Source: CBDBZX01 sp965213645 (lineage in GTDB: Bacteria; Deinococcota; Deinococci; Deinococcales; Trueperaceae). From it: a stretch of 64,000 nt of DNA. Below are positions 53,122 to 61,980 of this stretch, piece by piece. The notes beneath the pieces are model-generated. The model was not told where the DNA came from, ran no database searches, and saw only the letters and a list, made by a program, of their open reading frames with translations. A program made the translations under genes and the position numbers. Each line of letters opens with the position of its first letter. Positions within the stretch are counted from its first letter, which is position 1. The stretch covers positions 151,070-215,069 of the forward strand of contig CBDBZX010000010.1 in assembly GCA_965213645.1 (NCBI GenBank), in the 5' to 3' direction.

Positions 53122-53616
53122 ATGTCAGAGCCCGTAGATATCTCTACACAAACCTGCACCTCCGAATGGGTCAGCACCGTTGACCTCGTCTTTCCCAATC
53201 AAGTGAATCCCTTGGGCACGCTCTTCGGCGGGCGAGTGTTGGAACTGATGGATATCAACTCGAGCATCGCCTGTTGGCGCTTCTGCCGAATGCCCGCCGT
53301 GACTGCCTCGACGGAGCCTGTGGACTTTCGCAGCCCGATTTACGTGGGCGACATCATCGAAGTTAAAAGCCGCGTGGCGTATGCGGGGCGCAGCAGCATG
53401 ATCGTTCGAACAGAGGTCTACAGCGAGAACCCCTCACAGGGTGAGCGTAAACTCTGCACGATTGGGCACATGAGCTTTGTTGCCATCGGCGATGACAAGA
53501 AACCGCGTCCTGTACCGAATCTGCGCGTCGAGACCGATGCGGAGCGCCGCCACTACGAGATTGCTAAAGAGGTCAAGGAGGGGATTGCGAAAAGGCGGGC
53601 GCAGCCGATTGCTTAA
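53122..53616 (+). CDS. acyl-CoA thioesterase (hotdog fold)
   Basis: 164 residues of the YciA/Acot type: VFPNQVNPLGTLFGGRVLELMDINSSIACWRFC contains the catalytic N..G..GG..L.D pattern, followed by STEPVDFRSPIYVGDIIEVKSRVAYAGRSSMIV. Hydrolyses acyl-CoA esters, substrate range unknown. TATACT lies six bases before the ATG. Confidence 0.9.
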   Translation: MSEPVDISTQTCTSEWVSTVDLVFPNQVNPLGTLFGGRVLELMDINSSIACWRFCRMPAVTASTEPVDFRSPIYVGDIIEVKSRVAYAGRSSMIVRTEVYSENPSQGERKLCTIGHMSFVAIGDDKKPRPVPNLRVETDAERRHYEIAKEVKEGIAKRRAQPIA

Positions 53617-53796
53617 CCTCTACCAGCCACTCAACCGACATTCGCCTCAACTCCAAAGTTATCACCACTTTGCAGGATAGCGAAACATTTGTAGCGCCAA
53701 CCCCCATTAGGGTAAGCGTATAGGAGATTGCCAGCGTACAAGGCTAGACGTAGGCACGAGACTCAAAAAGCGTAGAGTACCCACAGGGAGGAACAC

Positions 53797-55788
53797 ATGC
53801 CACAAACCATAGAGAAGAACGTCAGCGAACTCCAGCAACGCGCCATCAATACGATTCGCGCCCTCACGATAGATGCCACCCAAGAGGCGGGCTCCGGGCA
53901 TCCCGGAATGCCGATGGGCGCAGCGCCGATGGGTTACGTGCTCTTCAAAGAGACGATGAACTTCAACCCTAAGAACCCGCAGTGGGCGAACCGGGACCGC
54001 TACATTCAGTCAGCCGGGCACGGCTCGATGTTGCAGTACAGCCTGCTGCACCTCACCGGTTTTGATCTCTCGATGGAGGACCTCAAAGGCTACCGCCAGT
54101 GGGAGAGCAAAACGCCGGGGCATCCCGAGCATTTCTTGACGCCGGGTGTTGAGACGACGACAGGACCGCTCGGACAAGGTCTCGCGACGGCGGCGGGCAT
54201 GGCGCTCGCGGAGGCACACTTGGCGGCGATTTACAACCGTCCTGGTCACGAGATTGTGGACCATTACACCTACGTCATCGCCTCGGACGGCGACATCATG
54301 GAAGGGGTCACGGCGGAGTCGGGCTCCTTAGCGGGTCACTTGGGCTTGGGTAAGCTCATCGTCCTCTACGACGCGAACGAAATCACCCTGGACGCCGACT
54401 CGAACGTCTCTTTTAGCGAAGACACGATGAAGCGTTACGAAGCGTATGGCTGGCATACGCAACGCGTGACGGACGGCAATGATGTGGCGGCGATTGAAGA
54501 GGCCGTGCAAGCGGCTAAAAACGAAATGGATAAGCCCAGCATCATCGCGGTGCGCTCGATTATCGGTTTCGGTGCGCCGAACGAGGATACCCACGAGGTT
54601 CACGGCTCACCACTTGGCGATGAGGGCGCAAAGCAGGCGAAAGAGACCCTAAAAATCGACTGGGAGCCCTTCACCGTACCGGACGATGTGAAGGAGCATT
54701 ATCTCGAGGCCGTCGAGCGGGGCGAAAAAGCCGAGCAGGAGTGGCAGGAGCGCTTTGACAAGTACAAGAACGAATTTCCCGACCTAGCCGCGCAGTTTGA
54801 AGCGGTCATGGCGGACGAGTTGCCGGACGATCTGGAGCAGTATCTCCCCAAATTCGAGACGGGCGAAGCGACCGCCACGCGCAAAGCCTCAAATGCGGCG
54901 CTTAACGCTTTAGCGAAGCACGTACCACAGCTTTTAGGCGGTTCAGCGGACCTGGCGGGCTCGACTAAAACGGACATCGACGACACGGAGATCATCAAGC
55001 GCGGTGAGTACGCGGGGCGCAACATCTACTTCGGGGTGCGCGAGCACGCGATGGCGGCGGCAGCGAACGGCATGTCGTTGCACGGCGGCGTCAAACCTTT
55101 TGTGGGTACGTTCCTCATCTTCTCGGACTACTTGCGCCCGAGTCTGCGTTTGGCTGCACTGATGGATCAACCTGTCATCTACGTTTTCACCCACGACTCC
55201 ATTGGGCTGGGTGGCGACGGGCCGACGCACCAGCCCATCGCACAACTCATGGCGCTTAGGGCGATTCCTCATATGAACGTGATTCGCCCCGCTGACGGTA
55301 ACGAGGCGGCGCAGGCGTGGGCGTACGCGGTGGGCAGCAAGCACCCTGTAGCCTTGGTCTTTACGCGGCAGGATGTACCGAACTTGGACGTGCCTAAAAG
55401 CAGCGTGGAAAAAGGTGGCTATATCATCTCGGACTCGGACGGCGAGCCTGACGTGATTCTTATTGCGACAGGTTCAGAAGTGCATAAGTGCTTGGGGGCG
55501 AAAGAGCAGATGGACGGCGTGAACGTCCGCGTGGTCAGTATGCCCTGCTTTGAACTCTTCGACGAACAAGACGAGTCCTACCGCGAGTCGGTCTTGCCTT
55601 CTTCGGTGCGGGCAAGGGTCGCCGTCGAAGCGGGCGCAACCCTGGGCTGGCACAAATACGTCGGTTTAGACGGCGCAACCGTGACGCTAGACCGCTTTGG
55701 CTCGTCAGCGGATGGCGACGTGGTGATGGAGAAGTTAGGCTTCACGCCTGATAATATTGCGAAAGTGGCGCAAGGGCTTCTAGGTTAA
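53797..55788 (+). CDS. tkt: transketolase
   Basis: 663 residues; thiamine-diphosphate enzyme of the pentose phosphate pathway. GHPGMPMGAAPMGYVLF, TTTGPLGQGLATAAGMALAEAHL, the TPP motif SDGDIMEGVTAESGSLAGHLGLGKLIVLYDAN, GVREHAMAAAANGMSLHGG and THDSIGLGGDGPTHQPIAQL are all present and intact. GGGAGGA lies before the ATG, with a possible TAGAGT box further upstream. Monocistronic. Confidence 0.96.
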   Translation: MPQTIEKNVSELQQRAINTIRALTIDATQEAGSGHPGMPMGAAPMGYVLFKETMNFNPKNPQWANRDRYIQSAGHGSMLQYSLLHLTGFDLSMEDLKGYRQWESKTPGHPEHFLTPGVETTTGPLGQGLATAAGMALAEAHLAAIYNRPGHEIVDHYTYVIASDGDIMEGVTAESGSLAGHLGLGKLIVLYDANEITLDADSNVSFSEDTMKRYEAYGWHTQRVTDGNDVAAIEEAVQAAKNEMDKPSIIAVRSIIGFGAPNEDTHEVHGSPLGDEGAKQAKETLKIDWEPFTVPDDVKEHYLEAVERGEKAEQEWQERFDKYKNEFPDLAAQFEAVMADELPDDLEQYLPKFETGEATATRKASNAALNALAKHVPQLLGGSADLAGSTKTDIDDTEIIKRGEYAGRNIYFGVREHAMAAAANGMSLHGGVKPFVGTFLIFSDYLRPSLRLAALMDQPVIYVFTHDSIGLGGDGPTHQPIAQLMALRAIPHMNVIRPADGNEAAQAWAYAVGSKHPVALVFTRQDVPNLDVPKSSVEKGGYIISDSDGEPDVILIATGSEVHKCLGAKEQMDGVNVRVVSMPCFELFDEQDESYRESVLPSSVRARVAVEAGATLGWHKYVGLDGATVTLDRFGSSADGDVVMEKLGFTPDNIAKVAQGLLG

Positions 55789-55829
55789 AGATACGATATT
55801 AGGTTATCCTAGCTACTGAACTTGAATCA

Positions 55830-55910
55830 CGCAGATATCATCACGCAATGTATGGGTTAGGCGATTGCTTTATCTAGTGAGCGCGTTTCTGACCAGATGA
55901 TACCTGCTGC
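55830..55910. repeat. foldback element family B, copy 3 (inverted)
   Basis: CGCAGATATCATCACGC at the left and CCAGATGATACCTGCTGC at the right, the inverted order of copy 1. Lies between transketolase and an exported-protein gene. Confidence 0.7.
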
Positions 55911-56005
55911 GTTCATCAAATCTAAACCGTCCCTTTCTAAACTAGTTGGGGGCGGTATTCTTTATAACGTAGTAGATGCAAAATAATAGACAACAGGAGG
56001 CGTTC

Positions 56006-57733
56006 ATGGCATTACGAAAATCCACTATTCTACTCTTACTCACCTTAGGGCTTGTTTTTGGCAGCCTCGCCGCCGCGCAAGACCTCGCTGAGCTGTTGCC
56101 CGAAGACTCCATCTTCGCGCTCGGGATGCAGGGATTAAGCGACGCGGAGGAGCAGCTAGAGCCTTTTCAAGCCGAATTCGAGCGTTTAGGTGTCGGTGAG
56201 GCGCTCACCACGTTGTTTGAGGACGCCCAGGATTCAGGCGATATGACCGGCGGTATGAGCGAGATGGCGGACTCCGACGAGTTAGACGCGCTCCTCAGCT
56301 TAGAGGTGCTAGGACAAGAAGCGTGGATTTCCCTCTCCGCCTCGTCCTTTAGCCCGTTGCCCGCAGCGACGCTCATCACGCAGCTTACGCCCGAGGCCGT
56401 GGAGCAAGTTGGACCTCTCATTGAGCAAGCCAACGCCCAAGAAAATCCCGAAACCCTGACTGAAGGCGACTACACCTTTTATCAACTCCCTATCGAAAAC
56501 GCCGACCCCGTCCAAGTGGTCGCCTACGCGCAAGCCGACGACCTCTTGATGATTTCGACGAACCCCGAAGTGCTGCGCGGTGTGTTGCGGCGTTTAGGTG
56601 GCGCGAGCGAGCCCAATTTCGCAGAGAGCGAAGGTTACGCGCAGACGCTCGGCACCTTAGAGAGCGGCACGTTCTACGGCTACTTGGACTACGCAGGCAT
56701 CGCTGACGTCGCTGAACCCTTCGGGCGAGGGCTCGGTTTCGACCAACTCATCACGCGGCTCGTCTCCGCCTTTCAAACGGCGGGCGTGTCGGGCGGCGTG
56801 GCGCGGCTCACGGATGATGGCGTCGTCTCGGACGGCTTCCAAGCGGTGAACGCGGACGGTGGCGACAGCGAACTCTACGACCTCTTGACGAGCAGTGAAG
56901 CGGCTGACCTAGACACGCAACGCTTCGCGCCGAGTGACGCGCTCGGCTACAGCGTCAGCGCAACGAACCTCTCCGGCTGGTACGACTATCTCAACAGCTT
57001 AGCTACGAGTGTACCCGAGTTGGGTGGCGACTTGGACAGCCTGCTCTTGTCTTTTACAGGTATCAACTTGCGACAGACCTTCTTCGACTGGACGGACGGG
57101 CAAGTCGTCACGGTCACGACGGGGCTCGGCGAGGTGGCTGAGCCGGGCGTGCCGAGCGACAACCTCTTGGGCGAAGTTGCTTACCTCTTTTCTGCTAGCG
57201 ACGAGAGCGAAGCCCAAGAGGGTTTAACGGTGCTCTTTGAACGTCTCAGTCAGTCTATCGCCGCCTTTAGCGACCCGATGGGCGGCTCGGGCGGCGCAAC
57301 GTCCAGCACCGAGCAAGTAGGCGACGTTGAAGTCACTAGCTACAACATCACCGACGGGGTCAGCTTGTCCTACGCTGTCACAGACGGCTACGCGCTGATT
57401 GCGACGACATCCGAGGCGATGCAGCGCGTGTTGGACGCTGAGGGGTTAGAAGCGGACTTAGGTCTCGTGCCGGACGGCGCAAGCACCGCTACCTATTCGG
57501 ACGCGCAAGCGACGCTGGAAGGGTCAGCGCAGCAGATCGGTTCTCAGCTCGAGCTTGCCGCCGGTCTAGGCGGCGCGTCGGGCCTAAACTTCGAAGACGT
57601 GGAGAGCGCGAGCAGCGTACTGGAGGAATATCTGAGTTTTGTGGCCTCGAGACTCGGCAACAGCGTCGGCTACAGCGAGCGCTCAGACGAGGGGATCACC
57701 TCTTACAGCGAGACCGAGGTGAATTGGGAGTAG
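56006..57733 (+). CDS. exported protein, DUF3352-like (tentative)
   Basis: 575 residues with a clean signal peptide (LLLLTLGLVFGSLAAAQ). The mature chain repeatedly shows the pattern of a DUF3352-type protein: LLPEDSIFALGMQGLSDAEEQL, YTFYQLPIENADPVQVVAYAQADDLLMISTNPEVLRGVLRRL, and later VTSYNITDGVSLSYAVTDGYALIATTSEAMQRVLDAEG, suggesting two related halves. Acidic, rich in Ser/Gly/Asp, no cysteines in the mature part. Function unknown. AGGAGG lies before ATG 56006. Confidence 0.7.
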   Translation: MALRKSTILLLLTLGLVFGSLAAAQDLAELLPEDSIFALGMQGLSDAEEQLEPFQAEFERLGVGEALTTLFEDAQDSGDMTGGMSEMADSDELDALLSLEVLGQEAWISLSASSFSPLPAATLITQLTPEAVEQVGPLIEQANAQENPETLTEGDYTFYQLPIENADPVQVVAYAQADDLLMISTNPEVLRGVLRRLGGASEPNFAESEGYAQTLGTLESGTFYGYLDYAGIADVAEPFGRGLGFDQLITRLVSAFQTAGVSGGVARLTDDGVVSDGFQAVNADGGDSELYDLLTSSEAADLDTQRFAPSDALGYSVSATNLSGWYDYLNSLATSVPELGGDLDSLLLSFTGINLRQTFFDWTDGQVVTVTTGLGEVAEPGVPSDNLLGEVAYLFSASDESEAQEGLTVLFERLSQSIAAFSDPMGGSGGATSSTEQVGDVEVTSYNITDGVSLSYAVTDGYALIATTSEAMQRVLDAEGLEADLGLVPDGASTATYSDAQATLEGSAQQIGSQLELAAGLGGASGLNFEDVESASSVLEEYLSFVASRLGNSVGYSERSDEGITSYSETEVNWE

Positions 57734-57753
57734 TATCCAGATAAAAACCGTTG

Positions 57754-57781
57754 GGCTGAGGATAAAACCTCAGCCTTTTTT
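57754..57781 (+). terminator. intrinsic terminator
   Basis: GGCTGAGG and CCTCAGCC pair around ATAAAA, followed by six T; 20 bases after the exported-protein stop. Confidence 0.92.
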
Positions 57782-58021
57782 GCTGGCGCTCCTCAATACA
57801 GCGTCAAGTAGATTTTGCCGCACGTTTGTCACCTTCGGCAACCAAGGCTTCGCCTGACTGCGTGAACAGGGTCAGAATGACATGGTTCATTATTTGATTG
57901 ACATTGTACTCAAACTGCGCCCGAAATAAGGTTGGCAACCATGAGGGTGAAATAAGCTATACTCCCTTCGGGCTCCGTATCCATGTCATTTTTGGGTCCA
58001 CATCATCTTTGGAGGAGAACT

Positions 58022-58483
58022 ATGAAGCGTGTCCTTGTTGTACTTTTGACCGTGATCGGGCTAAGCAGCGCCTCGGCCCAGTCCGACCTTTTTGTTGGGG
58101 GGAGCCTCGAGTTTGAAGTTGGTTTAGGTACTACGTTGATCTCTTTTGACGGTCAAGCGGGAGATTATGAACTGTTCGACTCGTTCGGCGCGAGAGGTAC
58201 GTTAGGGTTGGGCATTGAGCCAGACGTTTTTCTCAAACTAGGGGCTGACGCTCTTTTTCCGTTTGAGGTTAGCAGTCCTGAATTGACGCCTTATGTGGGC
58301 GGAGGTATAGATATCATCTTTGACTTTGGTACTATTTTCAATCTTCATGGCCTCGGCGGCGCAGAGTACTTAGTTTCAGATCAACTCGGTCTTTTCGGTG
58401 AACTTACGCCTGGCCTCTACTTCGGCAACGACACTGACTTCGGCGTCGGCTTGCGCTTCGGTGCAAACTACCACCTCAATTAG
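58022..58483 (+). CDS. small outer-membrane beta-barrel-like protein
   Basis: 153 residues with signal peptide ending SSASA. The mature chain is glycine- and aromatic-rich with alternating patterns (LFVGGSLEFEVGLGTTLISF, LFGELTPGLYFGNDTDFGVGLRFGANYHLN), typical of eight-stranded OmpW/OmpX-like barrels. GGAGGAG lies before ATG 58022. TATACT at 57958-57963 is a candidate -10 box. No partner evident. Confidence 0.65.
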   Translation: MKRVLVVLLTVIGLSSASAQSDLFVGGSLEFEVGLGTTLISFDGQAGDYELFDSFGARGTLGLGIEPDVFLKLGADALFPFEVSSPELTPYVGGGIDIIFDFGTIFNLHGLGGAEYLVSDQLGLFGELTPGLYFGNDTDFGVGLRFGANYHLN

Positions 58484-58562
58484 CCTATCCTACCCGTTGA
58501 ACTCCAGCAAGTGTAGCTGAGCGCCAAACTCAGCCCACGGCAGAAGGTGCGTCTCTAACTCA

Positions 58563-58605
58563 AAAGAAACCGCTACCTCATTCTCTTAGGGCAGCGGCTT
58601 TTAAC
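58563..58605. terminator. bidirectional hairpin
   Basis: AAACCGCTACC pairs (with one bulge and one mismatch) with GGCAGCGGCTTTT, flanked by A and T runs, between the barrel gene and the convergent TspO-like gene. Confidence 0.55.
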
Positions 58606-58617
58606 TTTTTCTCAAGG

Positions 58618-59415
58618 TCAGGGTCGTGCGCTCTTCATACCTCCTCGTCCGCTCAACCTCCGAACAACGAGATAGGCAACCAGCGCCGCCGCGACGAGCG
58701 CCCCTACTACGACCAAAAGTTCTGAGCCCCACTGCGCCACGGCGATACCGATAAAGGCCCAGACCAACACGAGGTTGAAAGCCGCGTCCCCTCGGTTTTT
58801 GAGCGTGAGGTAGCCCACGCCCACCGCCGCTGCTACCGCTACGAGCGTCCAGAAGGGCGCGAGCCACCCACCCGTGACGCCGTAGTTGAGCAGCGTTACA
58901 GAGGTATTCGCCACCGTTGCCACGGTGATCCAGCCCAAGTAGACGCTAAAAGGTAAGTGAACCGCGAGCGCCTCAGCCCTCGAGACCTCTCGTTCGCCGA
59001 TACCTAAACGTAAGTAGCACACAATTAAAGAGCCGAGCAGCCCGAACATGAGCAGCTCTGAAAGCCCAATCGCGCCGTAGTGCCAGGCGAGCAGCCAACC
59101 GAAGTTAAAGGCGCAGCTTAGCGCGAACCAGTAGCCGAGCCGCTCTAAGCGTGGGTTGTCCTTTTGTGGCGGCAGCGCCTGATAGACGACGAAAACGATA
59201 AGCAGAGAGTAGATGAGCCCCCAGATGCTAAAGACGTAGCCCGCCGGGGTGAACAGGCTGGGGAACGAATCCGACACCTCGCCCGTCGTGACACCGTTAA
59301 TAGGCAAGATATTGGCGAGCGCGTTGATGGTGAGCACGGCACCTAAAGCGACGATATTCGTAATTTGCCGCCTCACAGCCGGGCTCAGCGCGTTAGTTGC
59401 TGTTTGCGTTGCCAC
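58618..59415 (-). CDS. TspO/MBR-related membrane protein
   Basis: 265 residues, about nine hydrophobic segments. The fold resembles the tryptophan-rich sensory/TspO class but with extra helices (FTPAGYVFSIWGLIYSLLIVFVVYQALP, FALSCAFNFGWLLAWHYGAIGLSELLMFGLLG, VHLPFSVYLGWITVATVANTSVTL). Several conserved Trp are in membrane segments. Ligand unknown; related proteins are annotated as tryptophan-rich sensory proteins. AGGAGGT precedes the GTG. Confidence 0.7.
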   Translation of the reverse strand: MATQTATNALSPAVRRQITNIVALGAVLTINALANILPINGVTTGEVSDSFPSLFTPAGYVFSIWGLIYSLLIVFVVYQALPPQKDNPRLERLGYWFALSCAFNFGWLLAWHYGAIGLSELLMFGLLGSLIVCYLRLGIGEREVSRAEALAVHLPFSVYLGWITVATVANTSVTLLNYGVTGGWLAPFWTLVAVAAAVGVGYLTLKNRGDAAFNLVLVWAFIGIAVAQWGSELLVVVGALVAAALVAYLVVRRLSGRGGMKSARP

Positions 59416-59452
59416 ATTAGAGACCTCCTACATAAAATTGTGATACGGATTC

Positions 59453-59573
59453 CGTTTAATTCCCTATCATCGAGAAAAGCGTTCGATGATAGTCCATACA
59501 CTCCATCCGTATCTTTGTTCCTTCTCGCATCCGCTCGGATTGATAAAGAATCAATCGGAATTCGTATGACTCC
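59453..59573. repeat. foldback element family A, variant copy 4
   Basis: TIR-like ends ATACGGATTCCG and CGGAATTCGTAT; inside lie CTATCATCGA...TCGATGATAG and, on the right, CTCGCATCCGCTC followed by hairpin GATTGATaaagaATCAATC. The CGCATCCGCTC core is shared with copies 1-3, but the hairpin arms are different and still complementary. Confidence 0.65.
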
Positions 59574-59715
59574 TTAATTCTAAGCCTTTTTCGCCCTACA
59601 AAAACGCTCTGATGCTTATGTTTAGGGTGAGATTGCTCGAGGCCAAAAAGCAAATTCTCACCACTTCGGGGTCTGCAAAGATTCGCTCAAATGTGCTTAT
59701 AGTTTCATAATACAG

Positions 59716-59832
59716 CCTCGAGCCCCACCCCTTACCTCGAGCCTAAATCTTCATCTCGAGCCCCAAAACGCACCTCTTTAGCTCGAGAGGGTGTGAGACA
59801 GCCAAAGGAAAAAGGCGGCAATGAGCCGCCCG
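59716..59832. repeat. toxin-antitoxin flanking repeat, copy 1
   Basis: About 115 bases ending in GGCGGCAATGAGCCGCC. Copy 2 is at 60456-60552, and the hairpin core recurs at 61478-61503. Read on the minus strand the core is GGCGGC-loop-GCCGCC followed by TTTTT, an intrinsic terminator shape. Confidence 0.7.
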
Positions 59833-59860
59833 GATTCACAAAATGGAGTAAACTTTTAAC

Positions 59861-60094
59861 ATGTCAGATAAAACAAGCGTCGAAACAGTCATGGACCTCT
59901 TGCCTCAGTTGCCTGCGCCGCAGCAGCGCGAGGTGCAAGACTTTGTAGAGTTTTTACTCCAGAAGTCAGCGCGAAAGATAGAGCCGCAAGATGAGCAGGA
60001 TTGGACGGCCTTCTCACTTTCAAGCGCCATGAGGGGAATGGAAGACGAAGAGGTACTTTACGATGAGACTGATTTGCAGGAAACCTGGTCTTGA
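59861..60094 (+). CDS. antitoxin, DUF2281-like
   Basis: 77 residues. VMDLLPQLPAPQQREVQDFVEFLLQK matches the short DUF2281/VapB-type antitoxin helix pair, with an acidic C-terminus (EDEEVLYDETDLQETW) of the kind that wraps the toxin. Its stop is directly followed by the PemK-like toxin ATG with no gap, a typical antitoxin-toxin order. Confidence 0.78.
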   Translation: MSDKTSVETVMDLLPQLPAPQQREVQDFVEFLLQKSARKIEPQDEQDWTAFSLSSAMRGMEDEEVLYDETDLQETWS

Positions 60095-60451
60095 ATGCCA
60101 GCCAAGCCCGGTCAGATAGCCCTTTTACCTTTTCCCAACACTGACCTCAGACCCGGCAAACCGCGTCCTGTGCTCCTTATTGCCAAGACACCCAGCACAT
60201 ACGACGATTGGCTTCTCGCCATGATCTCCACTCAACTCACCCAAGCGCTACAAGACTTTGACGAAATTATCTCACCTAAAGCCGAAGATTTTGGACGCTC
60301 CGGTCTTAGAACCGCCAGCGTCATAAGGTTATCTCGTTTAGCTGTTGTCAGCGAAAGTGCTTTGTTAGGGAAGCTCGGCGCTATCTCTGAAGAACGCCTG
60401 AACCGCGTGACGAGTAAGCTCGCGAAGTGGCTCTCGCCAGAAACAAACTAA
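60095..60451 (+). CDS. PemK/MazF-family toxin
   Basis: 118 residues. PGQIALLPFPNTDLRPGKPRPVLLIAKT is the characteristic MazF/PemK beta-barrel opening, and SVIRLSRLAVVSESALLGKLGAIS a conserved later block. Members are mRNA endoribonucleases neutralised by the upstream antitoxin. Confidence 0.85.
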   Translation: MPAKPGQIALLPFPNTDLRPGKPRPVLLIAKTPSTYDDWLLAMISTQLTQALQDFDEIISPKAEDFGRSGLRTASVIRLSRLAVVSESALLGKLGAISEERLNRVTSKLAKWLSPETN

Positions 60452-60455
60452 TACC

Positions 60456-60552
60456 CCCCGAGCTCCACCCCTCATCTCGAGCCCCAAAACGTACCTCTTT
60501 AGCTCGAGGTGTGAGACAAGCCCAAGGAAAAAGGCGGCGATGAGCCGCCTGG
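60456..60552. repeat. toxin-antitoxin flanking repeat, copy 2 with minus-strand terminator
   Basis: CTCGAGCCCCAAAACG, ACCTCTTTAGCTCGAG, GTGTGAGACA and GGAAAAAGGCGGC follow in the same order as in copy 1. Its hairpin (60530-60550) lies 15-20 bases after the minus-strand YgiT-like stop and would terminate that module. Confidence 0.7.
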
Positions 60553-60567
60553 AGTAGTGACAGGACG

Positions 60568-60801
60568 CTAAGCGGCTTTTTGCGCGAATGTAAAGACGGG
60601 GTACTGCTTGCTTGGCTGCTCCTTAGAGTGTAACAGCGCTTCGATATGCCGTATCACACTAGGTTCTAAAACTGTATCGCCGCACACTTGACAAACTAGC
60701 GCGGGCACACCCTCAATCATCACAGGCTTTCCATCTTGCTTGCCACGAAACAAGATCGTTTTGGGTTCGTAGGTTCCAGGACACTCCATCCGACAATTCA
60801 T
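60568..60801 (-). CDS. YgiT-type zinc-finger antitoxin-like protein
   Basis: 77 residues. Two cysteine pairs (CRMEC, then VCQVCG) form the zinc knuckle of the MqsA/YgiT N-terminal domain; the DNA-binding domain of full MqsA is absent. ATG 60801 overlaps the stop of the upstream DUF4258 gene (ATGA) and has GAGGT upstream. Pairs of DUF4258 toxin plus YgiT-like protein are common. Confidence 0.8.
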   Translation of the reverse strand: MNCRMECPGTYEPKTILFRGKQDGKPVMIEGVPALVCQVCGDTVLEPSVIRHIEALLHSKEQPSKQYPVFTFAQKAA

Positions 60802-61127
60802 CGTTGACCTCTTTCGGTAGGTGTTACCCACTTCGGTGGTTTCGGCTCATACACCGTAATGATAAATAGCTTTGGGCGCGAAGTCGAGCAGACGACGTGC
60901 AGATAACGCCCCTGGTTGCCGAGCCCGCAAACTAAGCAGCACGGTCCTTTGTAAAAGGTAGGATAGTTTTCGAGCACGCTACTGTCAGCTAGAGCCGCTA
61001 AGACCTCATCCAGCAACGCCGCTTCGTCCTGCATCTCCTCCGCCGCGTGGAGCGTTAAGACGAGGTCGTCTGCTGCCGCCTGAGATTTGATGCGTTCTAA
61101 GATAACGTCGGGGCTATGAATGTCCAA
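60798..61127 (-). CDS. DUF4258 toxin-like protein
   Basis: 109 residues from a TTG start with AGAGGT seven bases upstream. LVLTLHAAEEMQDEAALLDEVLAAL and SVLENYPTFYKGPCCLVCGLGNQGRYLHVVCSTSRPKLFIITVYEPKPPKW are the DUF4258 pattern, a RelE/BrnT-like fold. Likely the toxin of the pair with the downstream YgiT-like protein. Confidence 0.8.
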   Translation of the reverse strand: MDIHSPDVILERIKSQAAADDLVLTLHAAEEMQDEAALLDEVLAALADSSVLENYPTFYKGPCCLVCGLGNQGRYLHVVCSTSRPKLFIITVYEPKPPKWVTPTERGQR

Positions 61128-61213
61128 GCAACAACCTCTTTTACATTAAGGTGTCCTCTATCAGCGCGGTTAAGAAAAGCGAGCACCGCGCTCGTATCTA
61201 AAACCAGGCTCAA
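61097..61213 (-). pseudogene. vapC: truncated VapC toxin (PIN domain) remnant
   Basis: From TTG 61213, which overlaps the antitoxin stop, the frame reads SLVLDTSAVLAFLNRADRGH, the first strand and helix of a PIN domain with its metal-binding Asp, then leaves the family and stops at 61097 inside the DUF4258 gene. About 110 residues of a normal VapC are missing, apparently removed when the DUF4258 module joined here. Confidence 0.75.
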
Positions 61214-61443
61214 CGCGCCTTCCAAGCCTGCGCGATGAGGTCTCGAGTCTCTGCACCTTGCAAAGCAGTGTCCTCGCCTGTCCCTAATGACTTAAACATG
61301 CGCGGCTGCGCTTGTGGCGTTTCATTAGGTTGTTGCGCCGCTTTCAGTAGTTCTTCATACGCTTCGATAGGTAAAACAACCTTCGTCTTACGCCCCTCAC
61401 GGTCAACGATATATTCAGGTTCTACGTTGATTTCGGTGCTCAT
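61210..61443 (-). CDS. vapB: VapB/Phd-like antitoxin
   Basis: 77 residues. EPEYIVDREGRKTKVVLPIEAYEELLKAAQQ is the Phd/VapB-type N-terminal swapped-strand domain; the tail DTALQGAETRDLIAQAWKAR would bind the toxin. The matching toxin survives only as the fragment at 61097-61213, so it is an orphan antitoxin. Confidence 0.78.
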   Translation of the reverse strand: MSTEINVEPEYIVDREGRKTKVVLPIEAYEELLKAAQQPNETPQAQPRMFKSLGTGEDTALQGAETRDLIAQAWKAR

Positions 61444-61477
61444 AGAGGTATGATACAGCGAAAGGGCTCAAGAAAAG

Positions 61478-61503
61478 GAAAAAGGCGGCGATGAGCCGCC
61501 TGG
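61478..61503 (-). terminator. minus-strand terminator (repeat core, copy 3)
   Basis: Same GGCGGC/GCCGCC hairpin with T-run on the minus strand, 22 bases after the stop of the pilin gene at 61525. Shared with 59804-59832 and 60526-60552. Confidence 0.75.
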
Positions 61504-61524
61504 GTGAAAACAGGATGATGTAAT

Positions 61525-61902
61525 TTAGTAGGTTGGAACCTCTTTTATCTCATTGCCATCGTAATGAAAGATTTTACCTGAGACACTCTCAGCCGTAATT
61601 GTATAAGTTTCATTAGCTGTATTAGGTTCGTACTTGCAACGCTCAACACTACCGGGTTCCGGGTTTCTTCCAGCTAATTGAACGCATGTTGAAGAAGCGG
61701 GTGGAAGAGATGCGCTTGCATAGTCTCTCTGTGATTCTACGCCCATAATTACAAAGCGTATATATCCCTGAGTAACGCTGCTGTCAGCTCTATTTCGCGC
61801 GGCTAACAAATTAGGAATCAAGACGATGCCAAGAATCCCAATTATAGCAATTACAATAAGGAGTTCAACTAAAGTAAAACCACTCTTTCCCTTCCTACTC
61901 AT
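61525..61902 (-). CDS. type IV pilin-like protein
   Basis: 125 residues. Prepilin leader MSRKGKSG then FTLVELLIVIAIIGILGIVLIPNLLAARNRA, with Glu5 of the mature chain; peptidase cleavage is expected after KSG. The C-terminal half has a disulfide-size cysteine pair (STCVQLAG, ERCKYEP). GGAGGAAAGG lies upstream. It is paired with the larger pilin upstream, separated by a hairpin. Confidence 0.9.
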   Translation of the reverse strand: MSRKGKSGFTLVELLIVIAIIGILGIVLIPNLLAARNRADSSVTQGYIRFVIMGVESQRDYASASLPPASSTCVQLAGRNPEPGSVERCKYEPNTANETYTITAESVSGKIFHYDGNEIKEVPTY

Positions 61903-61926
61903 TTTCCTTTCCTCCAAACAATAAAA

Positions 61927-61955
61927 AAGATTGGGATTTCTCCCAATCTTAGAAT
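61927..61955 (-). terminator. hairpin between two pilin genes
   Basis: AAGATTGGGA and TCCCAATCTT pair around a 4-base loop, with a T-run on the minus strand. It follows the upstream pilin by 26 bases, so it would attenuate read-through into the downstream pilin. Confidence 0.85.
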
Positions 61956-61980
61956 TTCTCTTGTTAACTATAATCTATAC

